This document shows positions 1 through 7,348 of a DNA stretch of 21,964 bases, in pieces. Under the pieces are notes generated by a model. It did not search any database and had not been told where the DNA came from. It was given only the letters and a program-made list of their open reading frames with translations. Each line of letters starts with the position of its first letter. Positions within the stretch are counted from its first letter, which is position 1. The translations under genes and the position numbers were made by a program. Source of the stretch: Thaumarchaeota archaeon UBA160 (GTDB taxonomy: Archaea > Thermoproteota > Nitrososphaeria > Conexivisphaerales > UBA164); the NCBI GenBank assembly GCA_002506605.1, contig DAXX01000010.1, forward strand, positions 1 to 21,964, given 5' to 3'.

Positions 1-87
1 CTGAAATGATCAAAATGGGCTTAAGTTAACATGGTTTTAAAAAATAAAAAAAGAAAATTTAATAGTAGCCTTTTTGAAAAAGGGGTC

Positions 88-318
88 ATGACACGAAAAA
101 AAAGAAGAGTGATTAAACCAGTTAAAAAGGTTTTACCTAAAATATTGCGTTGCCCTAGATGCGGATCAATTTCAGTTATAGTAAAAAAACAAAACGATAA
201 ATGGATTGTAATATGCGGTAACTGTGGTTTAAAGTATGAGAAACCTATTACGTCTCAAGAATACATAGACGTTTACAATGAGTTTGTAGACGCATTCAAT
301 GCTGGAAAAATAGGCTAA
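88..318 (+). CDS. Elf1-like zinc-ribbon transcription elongation factor
   Basis: This small basic protein (76 aa from the chosen start) begins with a Lys/Arg-rich segment (MTRKKRRVIKPVKK). A four-cysteine zinc ribbon follows, made of CPRCG and CGNCG, and the C-terminus is an acidic/aromatic helix. This is the archaeal Elf1-like pattern, and such proteins associate with RNA polymerase during elongation. An in-frame ATG at 31 would add 19 residues. I prefer 88 because the protein then starts with the usual basic tail, and because an AT-rich TATA-like box (about 55-64) sits roughly 28 nt upstream as expected for a leaderless mRNA. The next gene, rps10, lies 52 nt downstream on the same strand with its own promoter. 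The family assignment is good, but direct function is inferred from homology alone. Confidence 0.78.
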   Translation: MTRKKRRVIKPVKKVLPKILRCPRCGSISVIVKKQNDKWIVICGNCGLKYEKPITSQEYIDVYNEFVDAFNAGKIG

Positions 319-334
319 ACTTCAAGATGCGCGT

Positions 335-349
335 AAAATAAATATAATA
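335..349 (+). promoter_or_regulatory. TATA-like promoter of rps10
   Basis: The A/T-only run AAATAAATATAATA is centred about 28 nt upstream of the rps10 ATG at 371. This spacing is typical of archaeal leaderless transcripts. Confidence 0.5.
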
Positions 350-370
350 GATGTCTTTTGGTATATTAGG

Positions 371-697
371 ATGGAACAAATAGCTAGGATAAAACTGGTA
401 TCAAATAACTTAGAGGATTTAGAAAGCGTAAGCAATTCCATAAAAAATATGGCAGAAAAAATTGGAGTTAAAATTAGCGGGCCTATTCCCTTGCCAACAA
501 AGAAGTTGCTTATTGTAACTAGAAAGGCCCCTTCTGGCGAAGGGACACATACTTTTGATAAATGGGAATTAAGACTTCACAGGAGGCTTTTTGAGGTTCC
601 ATATAATGATAGGATTATGGCCCAGATTACAAGGCTGGAAATACCTCAATCTGTAAGTATAGAAATAGATTTTAAAACAGCTAAAGCTAAAAAGTAA
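371..697 (+). CDS. rps10: 30S ribosomal protein uS10
   Basis: This 108-aa protein is a full-length archaeal uS10, a component of the small-subunit head. The family pattern is clear: an N-terminal beta strand (QIARIKLVSNN), the GPIPLPTKK loop, TRKAPSGEGTHTFDKWELR, and then a basic helix RLHRRLFEV. In many archaea uS10 sits next to the EF-1alpha gene, but no such gene is visible here. It faces the NAC gene tail to tail with 15 nt between stop codons, so the two transcripts probably end in or overlap the same AT-rich spacer. The ATG start is supported by the TATA-like box upstream. Confidence 0.95.
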   Translation: MEQIARIKLVSNNLEDLESVSNSIKNMAEKIGVKISGPIPLPTKKLLIVTRKAPSGEGTHTFDKWELRLHRRLFEVPYNDRIMAQITRLEIPQSVSIEIDFKTAKAKK

Positions 698-712
698 ATT
701 AAATTAAATACT

Positions 713-1102
713 TTAAGCGTTAGACCTTTTCCTTTCTTGCAATTTTAATATTGCAAGCGCTATATCTCCGTTAGATTCCCGTAAAACCTTTTCAGCTTCC
801 TCTTTGCTTACTCCTGTTTCTCTAGATACCAACAAAACATCATCCTCTTTTATTTCAAGAGTAGCAGTTTCTTTAACTTCAACTTGTGTTTTTGTTAATT
901 CTCCGCCCATTATCTCAAAACTTAGCGTTCCCTGCATTTTTATTATGTTAACGGCAGGTTGTTTTATGATATATTCTTCTTTATCTGTCTTTATTATTAC
1001 TTCTTTTACATTTTCAAGCTCTTTTATCTCAACGCCCATTTTTTCAAGCATCCTTCTCATATCTCTATTCATTCTGAACATTTCAATATTTAGCAAAGAC
1101 AT
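713..1102 (-). CDS. nac: Nascent polypeptide-associated complex protein (NAC)
   Basis: This protein of up to 129 aa has the archaeal NAC layout. An N-terminal helix (RMNRDMRRMLEKMGVE) is followed by a NAC beta domain with VKEVIIKTDKEEYIIKQPAV and FEIMGGE. A C-terminal UBA-like three-helix segment (about residues 95-126) contains TGVSKEEAEKVLRESNGD. NAC binds ribosomes and emerging nascent chains. The first in-frame ATG is at 1102, but the best TATA-like box on this strand (about 1109-1120, TCATATTTATAAG) is too close to it. That box fits an internal start at the ATG ending at 1081, which gives 122 aa and a short leader. The gene is divergent from the GINS-MCM operon, and each promoter is flanked by the same motif. 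Confidence 0.92.
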   Translation of the reverse strand: MSLLNIEMFRMNRDMRRMLEKMGVEIKELENVKEVIIKTDKEEYIIKQPAVNIIKMQGTLSFEIMGGELTKTQVEVKETATLEIKEDDVLLVSRETGVSKEEAEKVLRESNGDIALAILKLQERKRSNA

Positions 1103-1127
1103 ATTTGCTTATAAATATGATGTTTTT

Positions 1128-1144
1128 AACTGCTATGTTGAATA
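1128..1144 (+). repeat. Inverted motif, copy 1 (NAC side)
   Basis: The 17-nt sequence AACTGCTATGTTGAATA occurs here on the + strand. Its reverse complement, with one change at the middle position, lies at 1256-1272. This copy lies a few nt upstream of the TATA-like box of the NAC gene. It is preceded by GTTTTT, so the 12-mer GTTTTTAACTGC (1122-1133) is also a direct repeat of 1270-1281. Confidence 0.7.
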
Positions 1145-1255
1145 ATTCAAAAGCTTGTTATCAAGATAGCTAAAAATAATCACTACGTTTAGTATTTAGT
1201 CACATGATGTATAAAATTATATGGTTTTTATATCTTAAAAAACGTTTTTAATAAC

Positions 1256-1281
1256 TATTCAACAAAGCAGTTTTTAACTGC
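1256..1281 (-). repeat. Inverted motif, copy 2 (GINS-MCM side), extended by a palindrome
   Basis: Positions 1256-1272 read on the - strand as AACTGCTTTGTTGAATA, matching copy 1 at 16 of 17 positions. The copy overlaps a short palindrome, GCAGTT-TTT-AACTGC (1267-1281). It lies just upstream of the TATA-like elements of the GINS gene, mirroring the placement of copy 1 beside the NAC promoter. Confidence 0.7.
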
Positions 1282-1306
1282 GGTTTTAAATAAACGAATA
1301 TATTTT
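1282..1306 (+). promoter_or_regulatory. TATA-like promoter region of the GINS-MCM operon
   Basis: Two candidate boxes are visible. AATATATTTT at 1297-1306 is centred about 29 nt before the GINS ATG at 1331 and fits a leaderless transcript. GGTTTTAAATAAA at about 1282-1294 would give a leader of roughly 18 nt. Confidence 0.45.
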
Positions 1307-1330
1307 GCTTCTTTCTGTTAATTTAATGAA

Positions 1331-1849
1331 ATGTCAACAACATTAAAAGAAAGTCTTTTTATGGTTAAAACACTAGGAGCGCTTAATTCTATTAAGGCCG
1401 AGTTTACAAAAGATAGGCCAGATTTTAAGTTTGATTACATTAAAATAAATGGACCAAAAAAAGGAGAAATATTAGATATAGGATTGTGGCTCGCACCTAT
1501 GTTAGCGGAAAAAGGGCTGATAAGAGTTGGGTTAGAAGATTTTGAAGCTGAAGTTTTTAATGCCATAAATAAAGAAAAAATACTAGGCCAGCATCAATTA
1601 GGACCTCTTCCACAAGATTTTTACCAAAAATTTAATCTTTACATTAGGTTAAAAAAAGATGACCAACGGATAAAAATTCATGTTTATGACTTAATTAAAA
1701 TAAGAATAAGCAAGATAATTCAAATGGCTTTCCAAGGCGTCGAGATTGATAAGTTAGAAACGCTGCTTACGCCCGAAGAGATCATATTGTTTGAGAAAAT
1801 TAAGAACGATTTAGAAGCATGGTATTCGAGCGTTTTCAGTGATGGGTGA
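1331..1849 (+). CDS. GINS subunit (Gins23-type) of the replicative helicase complex
   Basis: The 172-aa length is typical of archaeal GINS proteins. The segment GEILDIGLWLAPMLAEKGLI near residues 45-65 matches the small beta-rich B domain that precedes the helical A domain in the Gins23 (Psf2/Psf3-like) subunit. The rest is predicted helical, with PLPQDFYQKF and a long charged C-terminal helix. GINS links MCM to Cdc45/GAN in the CMG-type helicase at replication forks. Its stop codon overlaps the MCM start in the string TGATG, so the two are translationally coupled; Gins23-MCM pairing is also known in Sulfolobales. The GINS assignment rests partly on this position. The choice between Gins23 and Gins15 is an inference from domain order. 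Confidence 0.82.
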   Translation: MSTTLKESLFMVKTLGALNSIKAEFTKDRPDFKFDYIKINGPKKGEILDIGLWLAPMLAEKGLIRVGLEDFEAEVFNAINKEKILGQHQLGPLPQDFYQKFNLYIRLKKDDQRIKIHVYDLIKIRISKIIQMAFQGVEIDKLETLLTPEEIILFEKIKNDLEAWYSSVFSDG

Positions 1850-3888
1850 TGGTTTACACACAATCTAAGCTTTATGATCAGTTTGAACTGTTTTTAAAGA
1901 GCATAACCACGCCCGATGGAAAATATAAGTATAGAGATCAAATTGCGAAATTAGCGTCAGAGGGGAAAAAATCTATAGTGATAGATTACCAAGACATACT
2001 TAAATTCGACCCTGACCTAGCTATAATGGTAGTTGATGCCCCTGACGCAACGCTTGGAGAACTTAATGCCGCGGCTTTTGATACATTAAAAGTTGAAAAC
2101 CCAACATATGCAGAAGAGATAAAGGATGAATTCAGAGTAAGGATAAGAGGTCTTACAGATAGACTCAATCTAAGAAATGTCAGTTCTAAATACATAGATA
2201 AATTAATTTCAATAGGTGGCATGGTAGTAAGGACGTCAGAAGTTATGCCTCTTATAAAAGTTGCTGCTTTCGTATGTCCGATGGGGCATATAAATTATGT
2301 GCCACAAATAGATACAGTTTTGAGAAAACCCGCAAAGTGCGCAGAATGTGGTGAAAAAAATTTAGAGCTGGACAAAACAAAGAGCAAGTTCACAGACTAT
2401 CAGGTTATAAGAATACAAGAATTGCCGGAAGAACTTCCAGCTGGCCAGTTGCCGCAGTATATCGATATTGAAATAGATGGAGACCTTGTAAACGTTTCAA
2501 GACCGGGAGATAGAATAGTTGTAACAGGAATAATAAGAGCTGATCAAGAAAGAGGAAGAAGGACAGCGCCACAGAGCTTGTTTAAGATTAAACTGCAAGG
2601 GCTTTGGATTGAAGAACTTGCCAGAGGAAACGAAAAAATAGAAATAACTCCCGAAGATGAAATTAAAATATTAGAAATAGCAAAGAATCCAAACGCTTAT
2701 GAAATTTTAAAGAACTCAATCGCGCCCGGAATTTATGGTCATGAGGACATTAAGGAAGCGCTTTTACTTTTAGCGGTAGGATCTCCTCAAGTAACGCTTC
2801 CTGATGGACAAACACTAAGAGGAGATATAAACATACTTTTGGTTGGGGATCCAGGGACAGCCAAATCAGAATTTTTAAAATATGTTTCCAGATTAGCGCC
2901 ACGAGCTCTTTATACAAGTGGTAGGGGTTCTACAGCTGCAGGATTAACTGCAGCTGTAGTTAAGGAGACAAATGGTATGATGATGCTTGAAGCTGGAGCA
3001 GTAGTTCTTGCAGATCAAGGCATTGCGTGTATAGACGAGTTTGATAAGATGAAACCGGAAGATAGAAGTGTTCTTCATGAAGTTATGGAGCAACAAACAG
3101 TAAGCGTGGCTAAAGGAGGCATAGTTGCTATGCTAAATGCAAGGACTTCAATATTAGCAGCGGCTAACCCAATTTTCGGTAGATATGATCCTTACAAAAA
3201 TCTTTATGAAAACATAAACTTACCTATACCTCTTCTAACTAGATTTGACCTGATATATGTAATAAGGGACGTTCCAGACAAAGAAGGGGACGAAAAGCTT
3301 GCAGAACATATACTTGAAATAAGAAGAAAAAGCTCATACACGGTTGCGCCTCCTATAGATTTTATGCTTTTAAGAAAATATATAGCATATACAAAGAGGA
3401 TAAACCCCTCTCTTAGCGAAGAAGCGTCCAAGAAGCTAAAAGAATTTTATCTTCAAATGAGAGCGTTAAGTCAAGAAGGCACTATAACGATAACTGCAAG
3501 ACAGTTAGAAACGCTAATAAGGCTTGCCTTAGCAAGAGCAAGGTTGCTTTTAAAGAACGTTGCTGATGAAGAAGATGCAGATAGAGCAATAGCTTTGGTT
3601 AAAAACATGCTTGAAACTGTAGGATTAGATGTAAGGAGCAAGAAAATAGACATAGGAGGCATTCTGCAAGGAAAGCCAGCAAGTGAAAGAAACAAACTAC
3701 AAATAGCATTAGAAACAATAAAAAAGCTATGTGGACCAAACAACGAACCCGTTGATGAAAAGATGCTTATTGAAGAATTGGTCAAAACAGGAAAATTCAC
3801 TGATGAAGATGCAGTTAGGATTATAATGGTGATGCTTAGAAACGGACAAATTTATGAAAAGGCTTGGCGTAAATATTGCGCCGTTTAA
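1849..3888 (+). CDS. mcm: Replicative DNA helicase MCM
   Basis: This 679-aa protein has the normal length for archaeal MCM, the hexameric 3'-5' helicase motor. The N-terminal domain carries a zinc site made of C143 and H147 (CPMGH) with C164 and C167 (CAEC), followed by the OB-fold. The AAA+ domain has Walker A GDPGTAKS at 333-340, Walker B IDEF around 395-398, the sensor-1 Asn of AAAN near 440, and the arginine finger R465 in LLTRFDL. The C-terminus ends in a winged-helix-like region. ATG 1849 overlaps the GINS stop, and an in-frame GTG directly before it (1846) would add one residue. No key residue is missing and the frame is intact. Confidence 0.98.
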   Translation: MVYTQSKLYDQFELFLKSITTPDGKYKYRDQIAKLASEGKKSIVIDYQDILKFDPDLAIMVVDAPDATLGELNAAAFDTLKVENPTYAEEIKDEFRVRIRGLTDRLNLRNVSSKYIDKLISIGGMVVRTSEVMPLIKVAAFVCPMGHINYVPQIDTVLRKPAKCAECGEKNLELDKTKSKFTDYQVIRIQELPEELPAGQLPQYIDIEIDGDLVNVSRPGDRIVVTGIIRADQERGRRTAPQSLFKIKLQGLWIEELARGNEKIEITPEDEIKILEIAKNPNAYEILKNSIAPGIYGHEDIKEALLLLAVGSPQVTLPDGQTLRGDINILLVGDPGTAKSEFLKYVSRLAPRALYTSGRGSTAAGLTAAVVKETNGMMMLEAGAVVLADQGIACIDEFDKMKPEDRSVLHEVMEQQTVSVAKGGIVAMLNARTSILAAANPIFGRYDPYKNLYENINLPIPLLTRFDLIYVIRDVPDKEGDEKLAEHILEIRRKSSYTVAPPIDFMLLRKYIAYTKRINPSLSEEASKKLKEFYLQMRALSQEGTITITARQLETLIRLALARARLLLKNVADEEDADRAIALVKNMLETVGLDVRSKKIDIGGILQGKPASERNKLQIALETIKKLCGPNNEPVDEKMLIEELVKTGKFTDEDAVRIIMVMLRNGQIYEKAWRKYCAV

Positions 3889-3922
3889 AATAAATTTACA
3901 ATATGTTTAACTTTATTATGCT

Positions 3923-3937
3923 AATGTTTTTAAATAA
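3923..3937 (+). promoter_or_regulatory. TATA-like promoter of the zinc-ribbon microprotein
   Basis: AATGTTTTTAAATAA is centred about 38 nt before the ATG at 3970. This predicts a short leader ending in AAGGATCAAAA, which carries a weak Shine-Dalgarno-like AAGGAT. Confidence 0.4.
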
Positions 3938-3969
3938 GGGTTGAGAATATTTATGTACAAGGATCAAAA

Positions 3970-4113
3970 ATGGTAGAAGCATATTGTGTTAAATGCAGAG
4001 CAAAAAGGGAGATAAAAAATCCTCAGGAAATAACTCTAAAGAACGGCAGAAAAGCTATAAAAGGAGTTTGCCCGGTCTGTGGCACTACGCTTTACAGAAT
4101 TTTAGGAAAGTAA
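3970..4113 (+). CDS. 47-aa zinc-ribbon protein (DUF5679-like)
   Basis: This is a small intact reading frame of 47 aa. It has CVKC near the N-terminus and CPVCG near the C-terminus, separated by a basic stretch (REIKNPQEITLKNGRKAIKG), and ends in TTLYRILGK. It resembles the short zinc-ribbon proteins grouped as DUF5679, whose function is not known; a nucleic-acid-binding role is only a guess. The two CxxC pairs, the promoter-like box, a weak ribosome-binding site and a T-rich tract just downstream all support a real, separately transcribed gene between MCM and the chloride channel. Confidence 0.82.
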   Translation: MVEAYCVKCRAKREIKNPQEITLKNGRKAIKGVCPVCGTTLYRILGK

Positions 4114-4117
4114 AAAC

Positions 4118-4138
4118 TTTTATTTTTGACATTTTTTT
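4118..4138 (+). terminator. T-rich transcription stop after the zinc-ribbon gene
   Basis: Three T-rich runs (CTTTTATTTTTGACATTTTTTT) begin a few nt after the stop codon at 4113. This is the usual form of an archaeal intrinsic terminator, and there is no strong stem. Confidence 0.4.
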
Positions 4139-4182
4139 GAAGTTTAAATAAAGGAAAAACGCATATAGGAGTATAAATCAAA

Positions 4183-5853
4183 ATGAGGCAAAAAATTAGA
4201 TGGCAGGAAATAAACACATGGATAAGCCCCCTTATTATGGGCGTTTTGATTGGTTTCGCCGTATCATTTTCTTTTTATGTATTTTATGGTCTTTGGAAAA
4301 TATTCGAAGAAGCTCTTATTAAAGTTCCAAAGCTCTCTTTTTCTTTTATTTTTCTTAGTATAATTTTATCTAGCCTTCCTCTGAGAATGTTCTTGAAAAG
4401 AAGGCCTAAGGACTCGTTCGATATTATACTCGAATACTATCATACATCTCCCGGATCTCTTTCATTTAAAGAGTCGCTTATTTACTCTATTTCATCTTTT
4501 TTGTCGTTTGCTTTTGGGGCGCCGGTGGGGCCAGAAGGTGGAGCTTCTGTGTTAGGGGCCGGCATAGCAAAAAAGCTCAAAGATATGTTTAAAGTTAACA
4601 TAAGTAGCAATACAGTTCTTTTGACAGGTTTGGCTGCCGGCTTTACAGCATTGTTTAAAGCTCCTATAAGCGGTTTTTTGTTAGCTCTAGAATTGCCATA
4701 TAAAGGAGATCTAGAAAAAGATCCTTTTTTACCTTCTGCATTAGCTTCAGCAACAGCATATCTTACGTCTTTTGTATTGAAGACGCCATCCATAATATTT
4801 GTTCAGAACATACAGTTACCTAGTATTTCAGTGACAGTAATAATAATATCCCTGGGTTTTGGGGTTCTTTCAGGTATTTTCTCAATAGTTTTCATATATG
4901 TTTACAAAGCGTTTACTTATTTAGCCCAGCGTTTGATGAAGTTAGCTAGCTTTCCCATGCTCATACTTATAGGTGGTTTATTGGTAGGATTTTTAGGTTA
5001 CATAATCCAACCATCAATAGGAGCCGGTTTTTTGCTTCTTAATAACGCTATATACATGAAGCTGAGCATAATTATGGCAATAGTAGTTTTAATTGCAAGG
5101 ATAATAAGCGTTTCTTCTGTTATAAATTTTGGGGCAAGCGGCGGTCTTCTACTACCTAGCATAGAAATAGGCGCCTTGTTTGGATATACAGTTGGCTATT
5201 TAATTTATCCAAAATTTTTAGTGGTTTTTGTCCTGTTAGGTATGGCAACGATGGCGGCAGGCGTCAACAAGCTTGTGCTTGTACCTGTTACATTTATGCT
5301 TGAGCTGATCGGGGGGAGTATAGCAATACCGCTCCTTATAGCTTCTATTACAAGTTATTTTATAAGTTACAAGTTCACGATTTATGAATATCAACCGGCT
5401 AATAAGCTAGATAAAGGCACCTTTGCGCTTGAACGTTTCTATACAAGGGCACTTAAAGCGGCCCCTGAAGCTTTGGAGACAAAGGTGAGTGAAGTTATGA
5501 ATAAAGAAGCCGTATACATCGAGCATACAGAAACAGTTTCTGACGCATTTAACCTGTTGAGACAAAAAACAATAAAAACTTTACCAGTTGTTAACGAGCA
5601 AAAAATTTTTCTGGGTTATATCTCTATAGAATACCTCGCATCGCTTCCAGACCGTTATAAAACGCTTCCCTTAGCAGAACTTGAGATAAAAAAAGGTTTA
5701 ACAATAAGTGAAAAATCAAAGCTAAAAGATGCGATAGAGTTAATGCTAAAATCAGATGAAGATCATATTTTTGTCATTAATGAAAACTGGATTTTAGTAG
5801 GTGTAGTTACAGAAGTTGACATAATAAGGTATCTTTTAAAGGTGACATCTTAA
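4183..5853 (+). CDS. CLC-family chloride channel/transporter with C-terminal CBS pair
   Basis: This 556-aa membrane protein has about ten to twelve hydrophobic spans, then a cytoplasmic tail. CLC signatures are present: GPEGG, with the gating-type glutamate at about 118, in GAPVGPEGGASVLGAGI; FKAPISGFLLALE; and NFGASGGLLLPSIEIGALFG. The tail (about 435-554) has two CBS domains, the first starting VSEVMN and the second ending GVVTEVDIIRYLL, which in this family sense nucleotides. A gating glutamate suggests H+/Cl- exchange, but the sequence cannot separate exchanger from channel. GGAG (4168-4171) lies 11 nt before the ATG as a ribosome-binding site. An MFS gene follows 34 nt later and is probably co-transcribed. 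Confidence 0.92.
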   Translation: MRQKIRWQEINTWISPLIMGVLIGFAVSFSFYVFYGLWKIFEEALIKVPKLSFSFIFLSIILSSLPLRMFLKRRPKDSFDIILEYYHTSPGSLSFKESLIYSISSFLSFAFGAPVGPEGGASVLGAGIAKKLKDMFKVNISSNTVLLTGLAAGFTALFKAPISGFLLALELPYKGDLEKDPFLPSALASATAYLTSFVLKTPSIIFVQNIQLPSISVTVIIISLGFGVLSGIFSIVFIYVYKAFTYLAQRLMKLASFPMLILIGGLLVGFLGYIIQPSIGAGFLLLNNAIYMKLSIIMAIVVLIARIISVSSVINFGASGGLLLPSIEIGALFGYTVGYLIYPKFLVVFVLLGMATMAAGVNKLVLVPVTFMLELIGGSIAIPLLIASITSYFISYKFTIYEYQPANKLDKGTFALERFYTRALKAAPEALETKVSEVMNKEAVYIEHTETVSDAFNLLRQKTIKTLPVVNEQKIFLGYISIEYLASLPDRYKTLPLAELEIKKGLTISEKSKLKDAIELMLKSDEDHIFVINENWILVGVVTEVDIIRYLLKVTS

Positions 5854-5887
5854 GATGAGCAAATAAAAAGACTAGGTGATGCTAAAA

Positions 5888-7153
5888 ATGCAACAATTCC
5901 AGAAAAGACCAGCCTGGTTTAACTTTCTTATACCTTACTATGCAGCGCAGGAAATTGTCGTAAATATCATACCATTATATATACTTTACTTGGGAGGCAA
6001 TGTAATTGAAGTTGGCTACGCTTTAGCTCTTTACAACATAATACCTATCTTCACTTCTATAATAAGTGGCAGACTGTCAGATATTACTGGAATGCGTAGA
6101 AACCTTATAACGGTTAGCCTAGGCATAACGCTCATCGCTTTTTTTATAATGTATTTTGTAAAAACGATAGCAGGAGTAATAATAGCAACAGCTCTTTTTT
6201 CATTTGGCTTTTCTTTTGCAATACCTGTAATAGGTTTGCTTTTAACAGAAACTTTACCTAAAAATATGTGGGGGCAGGGAAACTCTTGGTCTTTCATGTT
6301 CATGCTCATAGGCTACATAGTTGGTATGATACCCACAATAATAGTCTCAATAATTTTTCCAATTTTTTATGGTTTTTACATTATAGCCGTTTATTTAATA
6401 TTTGCGTTCCTCTTTAATTACTTCTATATAAAGGATCCTCCTGTTGCTTTTGAAAGAAGAAGCGAGGTCAGGAACTTTAACCTCTTTCTTCACAGGATAT
6501 TAAAGTGGCCCGCTATGACTCTCAGAGCGCCTAGGTTAAGCGATTTTAAGATACTAAAGACCATGAAAAGTTCTGTTTCGCTTCAACTTCCTATAATTAT
6601 AGCCTCAAGTTCTATGTTTTTCTTAGCCACAAACATTTTCTTTACTTCTTATTCGCCTTATTTAGTTTATAATAAAATTCCTTATTGGATGGTTTTAACT
6701 GTCAGCACCTATATACTAATAGTAAATTCAGTAGGTATGCTACCCAAAATAAGACAAAAAGCTCAGCAAGCTGATATTGCGTTCATAGTCGATATGTTGC
6801 TTATAAGGGTTATAGGAGCAATTAGCGCCTCAATAGTTGCATCATATGTTTATGGTATGGGTAGCTTCTATATCACATTTTTGATCTTTACAATATTGGG
6901 ATTAGCATATACTCCAATTTATGTTGGATTGAGCTCGCTTCTTTACTATAACCTTCCAACAATAAATCAAGGGGCAACGCTTGGAGTTTACAGCTCGTTT
7001 GTTAATTTAAGTCTTTTCTTGGGTTCTTTATTTTCAGGTTACATATCTTATTATGCGGGGTATAGCTTTACGTTCTTTGTTGCGGCTTTATTTTTTATGT
7101 TTTCTGCGATTATCCTTGAGTGGTTTTATAAAGTTCATGAACGGGAATTCTAA
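5888..7153 (+). CDS. Major facilitator superfamily transporter
   Basis: This protein of about 421 aa is almost entirely hydrophobic, with about 12 predicted membrane helices. The loop between helices 2 and 3 reads GRLSDITGMRRN, a good match to MFS motif A. A hydrophilic central loop near residues 185-220 separates the two halves. The substrate cannot be read from sequence. I chose ATG 5888 because AGGTGAT (5874-5880), complementary to the usual archaeal 16S tail, lies 7 nt upstream. Earlier in-frame starts GTG 5876 and ATG 5879 lie inside that ribosome-binding site. The gene follows the CLC gene closely, suggesting a shared transcript and perhaps linked ion or acid handling (inference). Confidence 0.88.
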   Translation: MQQFQKRPAWFNFLIPYYAAQEIVVNIIPLYILYLGGNVIEVGYALALYNIIPIFTSIISGRLSDITGMRRNLITVSLGITLIAFFIMYFVKTIAGVIIATALFSFGFSFAIPVIGLLLTETLPKNMWGQGNSWSFMFMLIGYIVGMIPTIIVSIIFPIFYGFYIIAVYLIFAFLFNYFYIKDPPVAFERRSEVRNFNLFLHRILKWPAMTLRAPRLSDFKILKTMKSSVSLQLPIIIASSSMFFLATNIFFTSYSPYLVYNKIPYWMVLTVSTYILIVNSVGMLPKIRQKAQQADIAFIVDMLLIRVIGAISASIVASYVYGMGSFYITFLIFTILGLAYTPIYVGLSSLLYYNLPTINQGATLGVYSSFVNLSLFLGSLFSGYISYYAGYSFTFFVAALFFMFSAIILEWFYKVHEREF

Positions 7154-7311
7154 CGGTTTTTATAAATTGTCAGTTACTAACTTCGTAATTAAGCGATACA
7201 GTAAAAAAATATTTTTAGCATATATATAACGCAAAAATCACTTCCTAATATTAATAATTTTTATAAACTATTTATATTAGATCTAAAAATTATATTTCTT
7301 TAACCGATATG

Positions 7312-7319
7312 CTTTTAAA
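7312..7319 (+). promoter_or_regulatory. TATA-like promoter of the transcarbamylase gene
   Basis: CTTTTAAA is centred about 33 nt before the ATG at 7349, predicting a leader of only a few nt. Other AT-rich boxes (for example TATATATAA near 7221) are present in the 195-nt spacer, so the assignment is tentative. Confidence 0.4.
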
Positions 7320-7348
7320 CTAACTGGATAAGGATAGAACGAGCGAAA

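Noticed and set aside
3..29. Nine codons ending in TAA at the left edge that could be the tail of an upstream gene (reading EMIKMGLS).
   Set aside because: The stretch is too short to identify or to separate from chance, so it is not listed as a gene.
1122..1281. The NAC/GINS inverted motif as a replication origin.
   Set aside because: It lacks G-rich Orc1/Cdc6-type recognition boxes and a clear unwinding element, and no orc1/cdc6 gene is nearby; a promoter element fits better.
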